A DNA stretch of 64,000 nt from Erigeron canadensis. Lineage: Eukaryota; Streptophyta; Magnoliopsida; Asterales; Asteraceae. The notes under the pieces are model-generated. The model made no database searches and was not told the origin of the DNA. It saw nothing but the letters and a program-made list of their open reading frames with translations. Numbering within the stretch: position 1 is the first letter of the stretch; each line of letters starts with the position of its first letter. This document shows, one piece after another, positions 34,242 through 46,000 of the stretch. Location of the stretch: the NCBI RefSeq assembly GCF_010389155.1, contig NC_057763.1, forward strand, positions 5,704,649-5,768,648, in the 5' to 3' direction. The position numbers and the translations under genes are program-made.

Positions 34242-35221
34242 CTAGGTCGTCTTCTCCTTCTAACAAGTTTGGCACCGTTCACGCTTAGCCAATCTATTCT
34301 CAAACATTACGCCAAACTCTCCCAAATAAGAATATACCTAGTTGACTTGAAGAATTTCAAACTAGGTTTTAACTTTTATAACTACCATAATATCCTCACG
34401 TTCTTACTATGCCAATTTCATCTTAATATCTATCATCATGCATCAAGTAATCACATACTCATTCAAGAAAAGCATGTCAATCAAAATGAAAGCACATACG
34501 CCATACTCCATATGGTCTTTTAACATACACTTAAATAATCATCTTAAAACCAAGACATCACTTTTTCCATGACTTTATATTTTCACATGACATGCATCCA
34601 TCACATTAAACTACCATTTTAAACATGTTACTACACAACTAGTTCTCATTGCCATATCTTCTATGATCTTTTGCCACTTTAACGATCTCACTGGTCTCAC
34701 TACCCAATGGTCTTATACTAAATAATATGATGCCATGGGTCTCACTATCCGATGGTCTTACACCAAATAATACAACACAATACCATAAATTCAACATTCA
34801 TCGTTTATTTATCACACCTCTTTCCTTACAACCGACTAATGACATTTAAATTCACAAGCTATTTCAAAATTTTAAACTTTACCATTCAATAAACCAATTA
34901 TTCATGCAAAGGTCCTTTCCTACCATGTTCACATCTCAACAAGCAAAGACACATTCTAAATCACATTGCCAAGCAAGGTCTCCAACCTATGGCTCCATAC
35001 TAGCGTACTTCCATATTTAACGGACTTAACTTGAGCTATTATAATATGTGATTATAATAATGTTGCAGTCATTATTATGATTACTTATTATAACACCTCA
35101 AGTGAACTTCGCTAAATACTTCTGCATGTCACTAGAAACCAAACTATACACATAAGGTCAAGTCACATTTATGGTTTAAGTCTAGGCATCTGTGTAATAA
35201 AATACCTAAATCCCTTAAACC
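34242..35221. other. Gypsy-1 interior with no recognisable gag
   Basis: About 1 kb of AT-rich sequence where gag and protease should lie. Near 34690-34760 a GGTCTCACTA(C/T)CC-type word with TGGTCTTA is repeated. The last 100 bp mirror the leader of Gypsy-2 (TTTAAGTCTAGGCA and CCTAAATCCCTTAAACC). Confidence 0.5.
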
Positions 35222-35236
35222 ATGGCTCTGATACCA
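35222..35236 (-). other. Primer binding site of Gypsy-1
   Basis: The minus strand reads TGGTATCAGAGCCATG two bases after the LTR CA end; initiator tRNA-Met type. Confidence 0.9.
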
Positions 35237-35238
35237 CT

Positions 35239-37489
35239 TGAAAGGACTCGACCCAAAAATAAGAGTATTTTTTTTTATCGAGACTTGACCAATCCACTTT
35301 GAACCAACTTTATAATAAACCAAGATTTGTTTCATCGCTTGAGGACATTACCATTTGAAAGTAGACTTTAACTTGTTTCCGTGGATAACATGACGTTAAA
35401 ATCAGAGTTACGGTTTAAAAGTTACGGTCGTTTGAAAATTCGGGTTTTGTGCTGAACGGGAAAAAGTTGCGGTGGACCCCTTCAAAGTTGCGGCGAACCT
35501 AAGAGGTCAGAAAAATAGACAAGACAACAGTTGCGGTGAACCTACAAAAAGTTGCGGCGCAACTTCTGGTCTGACAGCAACAAAACCATTTTTGACACTT
35601 GAAATCAATTGCTAACATCTTAACTTGATTCTAAGCTTTGATAAACAATATTTCTAAAGCAAACATGTTTCAAAACACAACAGTAAACATAACAAAAGGG
35701 TTCATTTAATCCAACTTTCATTTTACAACCAAACGGGTCACATTACCCAAGTTGACATCAACTAGGGTTTTTCAATACTTCAAGGTACAAAAAAAACAAT
35801 GACTCCAAACCATCTTTATGCAGATATATACATGGCAAAACTTTACCAAAAATACTTCAAATGTACCAAGAGCCATTAGTCCAAAGGAGTCACTATGGGT
35901 TCTAACCACAAACCAACTTTTACCGCAAAAGTCAATATTTCCACATTTCCAAATCAACATAAATCTTCAAAGCACTTACTCTTGTTTCCACTTCCGGGAC
36001 AACCTATAAAAAAGGTAAACAACTAATAAGTAAGCCAAGACTTAGTGAATACTATTGCATATGCTTATACACATGAAGGAGGGCAAAAACACAAAGGACA
36101 AACACATGTAGCCAATGGCATCGTCATACCATCACTTGCATACTCACCTTTGCGCTAACAAAACATACATGAATCCATATACGCTAAACAATAATCAAGA
36201 GGTTTTTAGGCCTCATCTCAATACAATCATGGGATTCTTAGGCCCTGTCTCAATACAACTATGGGGTTCCTAGGCCCCGGACTCAAAATAAGCCCTAACG
36301 CCAAATTGATTACCTTACACGGAATCCACCATCATATGGTAACCGACCCAACACACATATAAAAGTATGCAAATTTACTCACCTCCTTCGCGACAACCAA
36401 GTACATGATGACCGCAAGAACACAAGTTATAAGCTTTCAATCTAGCAAATCAAATTCAAAACACATATAAGGTCATCCGTCATATCCAAGGCTATCTAAC
36501 CATAGCCAAACACAAATAAATCACTAGCAAATCTTAACTCATCCATATTCTCATCATGCTCTTAAATTGGTCTCTTTTAAAATCTCAATTAACTCTCACT
36601 ACATCATGGTCATAACTCATTTTAATACGAAAATCACCATTTCATTATCTCATCAATATGACCATACACATTTTACTCAAAAATCATTATTTCCATCTTT
36701 TCATAATCACTTATATATAGTCATACTACATTATTACTCAAAATATTCATTTTCTTGCTTCATAAAAATCACTAAAAACACTTCTATCAAAACATTCATA
36801 TTACTACACATCGATATGTTTCATTACCAGTAATAATTTAGAAAAGCATTACCACATAGCCAACTCATTCAAACATTCTCAATTTTATCAATTTTCATGA
36901 ACTCTAGCTTGATTTTAAGTAAATAATTCATTTTAAGAAAACCCCCAATTCATATTAATTCAAGAACCCTAAATTGAAATTAATAGTGAAATAAAAGTTA
37001 AATAATCAAAATAAGAAAGAATTTACCTTCAGTTCATTGAAGGATTCAACAAAATAGAACATGCAATAACAGAGCTTCCAACTTATATTCTTTCCTTAAA
37101 ATTCTTTTTTACAAAGTACCCCAAGCTCACTTGAAATTGGATATAAGATGGGTTTTACTAGAATTTCGATTTACTAATGATTTTAGATGACTTTCTTGAC
37201 TTTCCCCATGATTTTCGGTTTTGGAGGGTTTTGGGGAAGAACACACACACAAGAGAGTGAAGAAGATGTAAGAATGACATATTTTGGTTGGTGATTCTCC
37301 CCCTTAGATGTTATAACCGAAATTTCACAATTACCCCTCAAGTTTGGCTCATTTTTCAATTTAGCTTAAACTAACTATTTAATGAACTATTTAATCCATA
37401 ATATTTCAAGTTAGCTCATTTGAACCTTTAATTAAATTATACCATTAAAATCCTATATAATTATTTAAAAAAAAATTTAGGATGTTACA
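35239..37489 (-). repeat. 5' LTR of Gypsy-1 (right side)
   Basis: About 2251 bp, beginning on the minus strand TGTAACATCCTAAA and ending GAGTCCTTTCA. The open frames within both LTRs are chance. It has the same GTTGCGG word cluster (35464-35570) and the same CTTAGGCCC repeats (36210-36290). Confidence 0.92.
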
Positions 37490-37494
37490 ATCCA

Positions 37495-39722
37495 CTTCAT
37501 TTTATTATCTTTATTCAGCTTTGGAATTTCTCAATTTATATTTTTAAATCAAATTATCTACCTATCTAGCCCTAAAAAAGTTTTAGTTTAGGTATGACAC
37601 TAACAGATGTGTAATCGGATCGACTCATCAAGTTTAAGTTAAAATTGAATACACAAAATAATATTTTAATGCCTTGATTTCATCTTTTTTATTTTTAAAA
37701 CAAAACCACATATATAATGTTTATACATGATATTTAAGGGAAGTATTATTGTTATGCAAGCATATACATTTACCATACATGTGTTTTACTAATTTGTAAA
37801 ATGCGTTATAAAATTTATATTAGGGTTATATATGTCAATATTATACACACAAAGCAATCTTACACAAAAAGTTAATACATATAAGGTTTTAGAGCTTGTT
37901 GTGTGGAGCCAACTTGGCCGACCGGGAGTTATGAATACTTTAGTCTTTGCAACACTGATACATATAGCGTTCATTAGACGAGTGCTTAATATGGATGTTC
38001 AGGTTATGTTTTGTTCTTAGATTTTGATGGAATATGTTGGATATAAATTAAATTTTTTGGTTGTCCAAAAATGAAGAAAATTTATTTTGTTAGAATATAA
38101 ACATTTTCTCATTTGATGCGATCTCTATTCTTTTAAAGTATGAAGGGAATTTCACTTCCGTCGGTCACTTGAATCTCTAAATGACAAAATACATTCCTTT
38201 AAATTCCATTCTTCAGATTTCAATCTCTTTGATATATTTCATTCCTTTCGATAACATTTTATGTATCAAGCACGCCCAAGGTTTGTATTTTTCTACGCTA
38301 AATTTACCACCACTTTCGTATCTAGTTTTAAGAAAGCCTTAACTCACTTTTACAAACCACAAATATATTTCAACCAATTCAACACAATTTGCAAAATTTA
38401 CCTATATACTAAAACTGGATTGTGTTATCTTTTAATCGACATTTGGCGCTTTATTAAAGCGACACCTGTCTTTTTAAATTTATATAATAATTCTACTTTT
38501 TAGATACCACAAATAAACATTTAATTAATTAATAAATACATTTAGATTTATAATACAATTAAATTCTTATAATTAAATATTTTTATATTTATTGTTACCA
38601 TTATTATACATTTTCATCATCTATTTTATAGACATTATATATTCTAATCCATAAAACATGTTAAAAGTAATTAATAATTAATAAATATATATAACTATGT
38701 TTTGAACTTATAATTATCATCTAACATAAAAAAAAACGTCGTTAGAAATATTTTTAAAAAAATGAATGTATGCCATCTTGAGATTATATTAATCATTGAT
38801 AAGTATTAAATCTTAACCGATATTCTTATGAAAAATGTCATTCGCTTTTAGATTAATATTGAAAAGACGAAATTCATGTAATGTATCATGATTAATGACT
38901 ATTTTTTTTATATATATAATTAATATTACAATATGTATATAATCAAACCATACCTACGAGTATTGACATTAGTTTATATATATATATATATATATATACT
39001 TCTACCAATTTACAGAATTCTTTTATATTCTATTCAAACGATTTACCCACAACTATAAATTTTTGCTAATACTTCGAAAACACATGAGATAACTCGTTAG
39101 TGATTATAATTAATGACTTTCAAATATAACCCAAATTCAGTCTATGCAATCCGAATAAGCAATCTGCAATCGGTTTTTAACTCATAATCATAAACCCTAC
39201 CCGTTGAAGTTTTAACCCAATTCTTATCCAGATAAGACATTATTTGGTACAGATATAAATGATATAGGACACCCCTAATTGATATAGTTTTTGGCCTATC
39301 AGCCTATAGAAAGATTTTATTTTTTCATGTGATATGCGTTGATCAAGTTATTTAAACATAATTACCTTGAAGAAAAGTATTTGAATAAATATAAGTTTAG
39401 TAAGGAATAAATAGTAGACTGTTGGCAACTTTGGCTGCCTGGCATGAGTTACTTTTGACATGGTTAAACACTTAGACACACACGTGAATACGTGTTCGAT
39501 GACATATTGACACACCATAAGTCCAGAAACCCAATATTAGACGGGCCTGGAACGAGGCCTGTTCATAGCAGTTCCTGAATGGGCCTAGTCATAGTTTTTC
39601 CTTATAATTGGATTAAAAACTTTTTATTAACGGGTAGAGATGCCCTCAACTTAACCCAACTTGAGGGGTAAAGTTAAGACAATCTTGACTACTGAATTAA
39701 AATAAAGATTAATATTCAAAAT
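37495..39722. other. AT-rich spacer
   Basis: No gene recognised. It contains a TA microsatellite at about 38970-38998 and an isolated TATCAAGCACGCCC (about 38257-38270) resembling a Harbinger-type right terminus without a good partner. Confidence 0.45.
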
Positions 39723-39919
39723 TGTTGTAAAACTAAAGAAACAGAACAATAAAAAAAACAGAGAAACAGAGACAATGAAGAATTTCATTCATTAACATCA
39801 CCGATACAATGTTTATATATATATACAAATAAGAGTTTTATTCAAGAAACAAATCTCGCAATACAATACAAATATCTAGTTACCATATATGGATATCCAT
39901 CTAATATTTATTCATAATA
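39723..39919 (-). repeat. LTR-like block of the old Copia
   Basis: On the plus strand it begins TGTTGTAAAAC and ends TTCATAATA next to CTCCCTTGGAT, which is a polypurine tract on the minus strand. It contains TATATATATA near 39815. The length of about 197 bp suits a Copia LTR; only one copy was seen. Confidence 0.5.
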
Positions 39920-40849
39920 CTCCCTTGGATGTCCATCCATTAAAGACATTATGCCTCGTTAAAACCTTACTAGAGAAAACCCAATGGGACAAAAATCTAG
40001 TGAAGGGAAAAGAGTACATAATTCTTTCGATACGCTTGGGGATGTTGCCTCATTAAAAACCGTGACAGGAAAACCCAATGGGACAAAGCCTTGCTCAAGG
40101 GAAAAAGAGTGCAACGCGTATCTTGTCCCTCTCATGATCACATCACTTAAAATACTTATCATTCCCAAACATATTCGATGTTTAGCATATTAAGTGTCTA
40201 AATAGAATAAATCTCTTTGGTTTAATTTCAGTGCTTCATTGACACTTTCAACTCAACATTGTGATCATTATCGGGCATGACAGTATCATTTGACCTCATA
40301 AGCATGAACATCATTTATCACTAAGATTCATAAATAAGAAAAACCTTGTCTTGTCTTTTATTTCACATTTAATTACTCAATCATCATTGGAGACTCTCTT
40401 AGAGTCCAATAATATTCAAATCATCAAAATACATGAAAATTATATCATACTCATATCCGGATTTCATTGTAAGTTTCAAACGTAATATTTTATATTCTCG
40501 AGAACTTTTCACATGTGTTTCAAGCATTCTAAATCATGAGACATGCTTCATTCATTTTATATCCCTCGTAGAACCTCAATATCAAATGAACTCTATTTTT
40601 ATTTTTTCTAGAGGCGAAACAAAATTTCACATATTGCCAGACTTTTAATTTATCAATAGTTACTTCCACCATATAATTTATGTACCTTCAAGTTCATGGA
40701 CTTCTAGTCCCAAACTCATAGCGTCTTTTAATCTTGGCCAATCATTTATATCATATCAATTCATGTGCATGCATGCTTTCAAGATCCTCACATTATTCAA
40801 TCAATCTCGACGTCGCTTTTATTTATTTTTCGATTCCACAATTCTCTAG

Positions 40850-41303
40850 ACATGTCACAACTCATTGAGATCTCATTATATCCAGGTACCCGGGGTTTCT
40901 CAAAACTTCCATGTCTAGTTTCTCATCATCAATCTCTTTTGGAGTCTTTGTACCTCAACTTTGACCATCTAAATTTTATGCTCCTTTTATTTCGAGGCTT
41001 TTATTTTGGAATCGACTTTTCTATCACTCATTATCAATCGGAGCATAAGTAGTTTTTTGGTCAGTTTACATTGCTGGCAATTACTAAATATTCTAAATGA
41101 ATTATCCCACAAACTTTAAGCTTATATTCATTGGTGTGAGGATATTTGATAATTCATTTTAACTTTCTGTAGCTGCTTTCCATTTTCCCTAATGTTGGGA
41201 AAACTAAATCATGTCAATAAGAAACTTAAGCCAAATATGTACACCTCTTTCATGTTTTAACTCATACCCAAAACAGCCATACTAATATCTAGTTAAATCA
41301 GAC
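40850..41303 (-). pseudogene. Old Copia: integrase tail and linker to RT (decayed)
   Basis: The minus-strand translation contains VFPTLG, PHTNEYKLKV and IIHLEYLVIA, matching the post-integrase region of a plant Copia lineage (FPTLGG..., ...DPRT..E.EVQKIIHLQ...). Further left are SFEKPRVPGYNEIS and SRELWNRK scraps. Numerous stops. Confidence 0.55.
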
Positions 41304-43355
41304 TGTAACACCCCAAGATTTTAAGGTAAAAGAAATTAACCCCTTTTTATAGTTTTGGCATTAAATTAATTTCCTAGTATTTTATTTTTGAATATGGGGT
41401 TAATTTAGTTGGAACTTTAGCGGATAACGGGTATTTTAATACCAAAAATTCATATGGGGCGTGGCAAGCCAGGAGGGTTCCAGCCACCTTTTCCTTTAAC
41501 TCACACTTCCACTTTGGCTCTCTTTCATTCTACATGCAATACTCTTTCATTTCATTTTCAAAATCAAGCTAAATTCCTTCAATTCAAGGATAAGAACAAT
41601 CATATTAATCATCACCATCAAGTAATCTTTATTCAAGAATTCAAAGCTAGGGTTTGTGGATTTAGTGGTGGTGGCTGAAAATTGGGAGAAAAAGGAGGAA
41701 GGAATTGTCAATCTAAAACCCCAAGTAGTTGTCTTTCTTGTTGAGGTAAGGAAATTCCCCAAATTAGCTTTATCTTTCTTTTGAATTTAGGGTTCATGAA
41801 GGAACCAAATTGGGGGGTTTTGCTAGAAAGTGAATTATGATTAATTTTTCCCAATTCCTTAGTTAACCTAGTTGTCATTGAGTTATATGATATGTTGTTT
41901 ATGAAAATAATGAGTGCATGTGATAAATTTTAGTTCTTGAGAAAAGATGAGTTTTGACTAGTTATGGAATTATTGATGAAAATGGTAGGTTGAACTACCT
42001 AGTGTGTTTGTTAAAGAAAATGAAGCTCAATGACAAATGGGTTGGGTTTTGGGTTTAGAAAGGCTAGTGATTGAGTATGACTAGGTTGAACTAGTCAAGT
42101 TGTGAATGTAAGCTTATGCATTTTATGTGATGATCATAGGTTGAAGCTTGTTGTGCATAATCGTTTTAGCTTTATTTTCCAAGTTGCGGAGGAGGTGAGT
42201 ATTCTTGCATACCTTTATGTATACGTTGGGCCAATTACCATGAGATGTGAATGTTCCAAGCATGGTAATTGGTTCGGCGTTAAGCCCATGTGGGGCATTG
42301 TTTATGAGGCCTAAGAACCTCCGGGGCCTAAGAATCCCGATAGTTGATGTAACATGAGACCTAAGAACCTCCGGGGCCTAAGAATCCCGATAGATATGAT
42401 TTGTTATGATTGTTTAGCTTATATGGATCCATATATGTGTTGTTAGTGTGCAAGGTGAATATGTAAATGTGACATGACGATGCCATAGGTTACATGTGAA
42501 AGTCCTTGTACTTTGCCCTCCTTTGTATCCATAGATGTATGCAAGTATATTCACTAAGCCTTTGCTTATATTTTAGTTGTTTACCCTTTTTATAGGTAGT
42601 TCCGGAAGAGGGAACTAGGATTGTTGATTTGAAAGTGTTGATTTAGAGCTTGAAGTGGTTGAAGTAAAGATTTGCAAGATTTGAAGGTATTTAGGTCATT
42701 CATGGATGAATGACAAGCTTTTGGGTTTAGAGGCTTAGTTATCCCTCTCCTTTTGGCTCTTGGTACATTTTGGGTTGATGGTCATATTTTGTTATATTAT
42801 GTAAAAGATCAGGTGTAAAGCTTTTTAGAAAAGATGTAAAGTTGCACTTTGGGCGAAAATTGTGTCAAAATGGGTAAGATGACCCGTTTACTTGTAGAAA
42901 CTTGGTTTGTATAAATGGATGGTATGGAGACTTTTGGAAATGTAGTGTTAGTTGATTTATGTCAAAACTAAGTTGCTAATCAGTTGTCGGAAGCTCGGTT
43001 TTGAGAAAAAGGGGTCGAAAGTTGTTCAATGTGTCAAAAGTACGAAACCTGAAGAGGACGGCCTTTGTGCAGAGGACGGCTCTTGTGGACGGCCTCTGCA
43101 GGACACAAGAGCCGTGCTCCTCTGTAATTTTTACACTTTGTTTACCGAGGCTTCGTTTGATCTTTCCGGGACCTGAAACTCATACAATAGACTTATATTA
43201 ACATTCTAAGAAGGTTCAATTTGTCATTTTTCAAATTTGAGAACTTTGAATTTTGGCGAAAATTGGCCGTATTTTTCTAAGTATAATTTATCTAATTTGC
43301 GTTTCTTTTCTTTTATGTTCATACCTTTGGGATTAAATTGAGTTGAGGCGTTTCA
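41304..43355 (+). repeat. 5' LTR of Gypsy-2
   Basis: 2052 bp, TGTAACACCCCAAG...GAGGCGTTTCA. It contains a tandem CCTAAGAACCTCCGGGGCCT / AAGAATCCCGATAG block, two units at about 42309-42393, and a GC-rich cluster of GAGGACGGC words at 43055-43105. Its central part (GGATCCATATATGTGTTGTT, TTAGTTGTTTACCCTTTTTA) is homologous to the middle of the Gypsy-1 LTR, so the two families are related. Confidence 0.93.
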
Positions 43356-43358
43356 AGT

Positions 43359-43371
43359 TGGTATCAGAGCC
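43359..43371 (+). other. Primer binding site of Gypsy-2
   Basis: TGGTATCAGAGCC, three bases after the LTR end; initiator tRNA-Met type, as in Gypsy-1. Confidence 0.92.
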
Positions 43372-43683
43372 AAGGTTTAAGGGATTTAGGTTTACCCTCG
43401 TTGAGAGAGTGCCTAGACTTAAACCTTAATTGAGACTCGACCTTAGGTATCCGAAACATTATATGGGACCGAAAGATGTGTTTGATGATGTTAGTTTATC
43501 TACTTGTTAGTATTTGAAGCACAATAAGAAGCCGGCCTTATTGTGGTTGGAATACTAATGGATTTATAAACTAACGACATCAAACCTTGAACGGTTTTGT
43601 ATAAAGATATAGGTTTGGCTTTAGTTTGCGTGTGTAGAGATAGGCTTTGAAATTAAATCCGCTTATTTAAATCTTATTATAGC

Positions 43684-45636
43684 ATGGCCGATCAACACAA
43701 TGATGAAGATGAGCACCAACAACAAAATGATGAAGAAGAGCCTATATTTGATGCGGATAGCATGGACATATCGGATCAAATTGGGAGAGCCTTGGAAAAG
43801 TACACTCCTATTCTACTCAAACGGTTGAATGCTACATTAGAAGGAGCGGTGAATGACCACATCGCTCAAATGATTAAAGAAGAAGTGGCAATCAATGTGC
43901 AACGGGAATTTGAAAAGCGAGATGCCAAGGATAAAGGCAAGAAAACCGAGGATGAAAAGGAGGTGGAAGTGACCGGGGAAAGAATCTATAAAAAGAAGTT
44001 CACTTTTCGAGACTTTGAAGTGTGCCACCCACCGGAGTATCATGGTGACCGTGATCCCATCGTGTGTACACGGTGGATATCCGAGATCGAGGGGGCATTC
44101 CGTACTAGTCAATGTCCCTCTCATTTGAAAGTGGTATTCGCGGTTGGGATGTTGAGAAGTGGTGGAAAGAGGTGGTGGGATGGCTTGTTGACAATTAAGA
44201 AGGGGGCCTTGGATAATGTGGAGTGGCCCGAGTTTAAAGAAATGTTCTCTAAGGAGTTTCGGTCGGAGGCCGAAGTAACAAAGTTGAGAAGTGAATTTTT
44301 GAATGATTGTCAAGGCAATATGAGCTTGAATGAATTCCGAGCTAAATTCTTGGACAAGGCACAATTTTGTCCGGAATTCCTTGAAAATGATAAATTGCTT
44401 AAAGAGCAATTTTACTTGAAGTTAAGGAAGAATCTTCGGGAGAAGATTAGTTTACGTCAAATGGAGTCTTTCTCCATGTTGGCGGATGTGGCTAGAGATC
44501 ACGAAATTGAGATGTCAAGGGTAGATGAAGGTGTCTTGAAGAGGAAGCACGAAGAAACAAACTCTCCCAATAAGCGGTTTAGACAAGAGGGTAGTTCCGG
44601 TAGCCCCTATAATAAAAGAAATGTTCCATTTTGCCGTCAATGCAAGAAATATCATCCGGGGGTTTGTAGAGCGGGAGATAAGGCTTGTTACACTTGTGGA
44701 AAGTCGGGGCATACTAGCCGGGAATGTAGGTCCAAACCTCACAAGCCCGTGATTTGCTTCAAATGCTTCGAAGAGGGTCACATGAGAAGCTCATGTCCGA
44801 AATTGACGGAGGAGGAGAGGTTGGAAGAAAGAAGAAGAGAGGCGGAAAGGAAGAATGCACAAATGCATGGAAATCCAAGGGGAAGGTCCTTTCAACTCTC
44901 CGTGGAGCAAGCAAGAAACACCGATGATGTTGTCACAGGTACATTCCTTGTATACAATGTGCCTATGCGTATTCTCTTTGATTCGGGGGCGAATAGATCA
45001 TTTGTTGCTATTAGAATGATTCATGTTATTCCTGTGTCTAAATCATGTTTAGAAAATACTTTGCAAGTTGAGGTTGGCAATGGTAGGGTAGAATTAGTAA
45101 AGGATGTGTATAAAGGGTGCGAAATCAAAATTTCTTCGGAACTCTTTCAAGCTAATTTAATTCCTTTTCCAATGGGAGAGTTTGACATAATCTTGGGTAT
45201 GGATTGGTTGAGCTCTTGTAACGCAAAAATTTCATGTGATGAGAAAGCGGTGTATTTGAAGACGTCTAAGGGCGAAGACTTGGTGGTTTATGGTGATAAG
45301 AAAGAACGTTCTATACCCGTTTGTACCTTTGCTCGTGCTAAACGTTATATGTCTCATGGTTGTCATGCTTATCTTACTCACATCGTTGATGTTGAGAAGA
45401 AACCTCTTTCTATTGAAGACATCCCCATTGTTAAGGATTTCGTCGATGTTTTTCCCGAAGACTTGCCGGGCATTCCTCCCGGACGGCAAGTTGAATTCTC
45501 CATTGACCTCATTCCGGGGGCTAACCCCATTGCTAAAGCTCCTTATCGTTTGGCTCCAACGGTTGAGGCTATTTTTCTAAGTATAATTTATCTAATTTGC
45601 GTTTCTTTTCTTTTATGTTCATACCTTTGGGATTAA
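43684..45636 (+). CDS. Gypsy-2 gag-protease with truncated RT, fused to LTR sequence
   Basis: A 650-codon open frame. Residues 1-110 are acidic and charged. A retrotransposon gag domain lies at about 115-270 (RWISEIEGAFRTS, RWWDGL, FYLKLRKNLREKI). Zinc-binding motifs follow: C-RQ-C-KKY-H-PGV-C, then two CCHC knuckles (C-YT-C-GKSG-H-TSRE-C and C-FK-C-FEEG-H-MRSS-C). The protease is retropepsin-like with ILFDSGANRSFV and DIILGMDWL. The RT N-terminus (FVDVFPEDLPGIPPGRQVEF) runs to YRLAPTVEA, where the deletion joins LTR sequence; the last 21-22 residues are LTR-encoded and hydrophobic. The gag half looks intact and could make particles in principle. There is no RT active site or integrase, so the copy cannot move by itself. 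Confidence 0.93.
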   Translation: MADQHNDEDEHQQQNDEEEPIFDADSMDISDQIGRALEKYTPILLKRLNATLEGAVNDHIAQMIKEEVAINVQREFEKRDAKDKGKKTEDEKEVEVTGERIYKKKFTFRDFEVCHPPEYHGDRDPIVCTRWISEIEGAFRTSQCPSHLKVVFAVGMLRSGGKRWWDGLLTIKKGALDNVEWPEFKEMFSKEFRSEAEVTKLRSEFLNDCQGNMSLNEFRAKFLDKAQFCPEFLENDKLLKEQFYLKLRKNLREKISLRQMESFSMLADVARDHEIEMSRVDEGVLKRKHEETNSPNKRFRQEGSSGSPYNKRNVPFCRQCKKYHPGVCRAGDKACYTCGKSGHTSRECRSKPHKPVICFKCFEEGHMRSSCPKLTEEERLEERRREAERKNAQMHGNPRGRSFQLSVEQARNTDDVVTGTFLVYNVPMRILFDSGANRSFVAIRMIHVIPVSKSCLENTLQVEVGNGRVELVKDVYKGCEIKISSELFQANLIPFPMGEFDIILGMDWLSSCNAKISCDEKAVYLKTSKGEDLVVYGDKKERSIPVCTFARAKRYMSHGCHAYLTHIVDVEKKPLSIEDIPIVKDFVDVFPEDLPGIPPGRQVEFSIDLIPGANPIAKAPYRLAPTVEAIFLSIIYLICVSFLLCSYLWD

Positions 45637-45655
45637 ATTGAGTTGAGGCGTTTCA
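45570..45655 (+). repeat. 3' LTR remnant of Gypsy-2
   Basis: 86 bp identical to 43270-43355, beginning TATTTTTCTAAG and ending GGCGTTTCA. It directly follows truncated pol and precedes the CAGAC duplication. Confidence 0.95.
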
Positions 45656-45660
45656 CAGAC

Positions 45661-46000
45661 CGTTTCGAACTGAATCAAAGCATGAGTCTACACACTTCCA
45701 AGGTACGCCTATTTTCCCAACATTATTTTCAACATTATTTGAGGTCTCATCTTTGTGTCTTATGATGGAGCAACTTTAACATATACCGCACAACCAAAAA
45801 CTCTTATATGAGACATACATGGTTTCTGACCTTAAACCAATTTCAATAGGGAGGAAACACGATACATTCTTGGCATGATGCGAATTCAAATTATTGCATG
45901 TTAAATAACATGGCCCCAAAATTATGAGTCATTCAATTTACTCTCAAATGATCTTTGTAAAATCAACCTAGTGAAGTTTTACATAATTTATCCATGATAA
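45661..46000 (-). pseudogene. Old Copia integrase fragment (right of Gypsy-2)
   Basis: The minus-strand translation includes FWGHVI, IRIMPRMYRVSSLLKLV and SHIRVFGCAVYVKVAPS, then KMRPQ. This matches the integrase C-terminal stretch W-G-H-A-I..., ...F-G-Q-E-P-x-I-S-H-L-R-x-F-G-C-A-V-Y-V-P-I-A-P of one plant Copia lineage. Several stops interrupt it. Confidence 0.7.

Larger units (their letters stand above)
30221..37489 (-). mobile_element. Ty3/Gypsy retrotransposon, full boundaries, degenerate interior
   Basis: It has a perfect 5-bp target duplication ATCCA (30216-30220 and 37490-37494), two LTRs of about 2.25 kb (TG...CA on the minus strand) and a primer site beside the right-hand LTR, so the element reads right to left. 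The interior is only about 2.76 kb. It keeps a leader that resembles that of the other Gypsy in this window plus scraps of RT and integrase; gag and protease are not recognisable. The lineage looks like chromovirus Del/Tekay, inferred from protein scraps and LTR kinship. Confidence 0.92.
41304..45655 (+). mobile_element. Young, internally deleted Ty3/Gypsy retrotransposon
   Basis: Perfect 5-bp target duplication CAGAC (41299-41303 and 45656-45660). It has a full 5' LTR, primer site, leader and an open gag-protease frame, then a deletion that removes nearly all of RT, RNase H, integrase and most of the 3' LTR. The surviving 86 bp of the 3' LTR are identical to the corresponding 5' LTR bases, so the insertion looks recent. 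Protein motifs suit the chromovirus Del/Tekay group. Confidence 0.95.

Noticed and set aside
38257..38270. TATCAAGCACGCCC, similar to a Harbinger-type right end, with GACGAGTGCTTAATA near 37978 as a possible left end
   Set aside because: The right flank is AAG rather than TTA and the inverted match is poor.
42952..43201. Two overlapping open frames in the Gypsy-2 LTR
   Set aside because: They lie inside the LTR across the GAGGACGGC word cluster, with no protein features.
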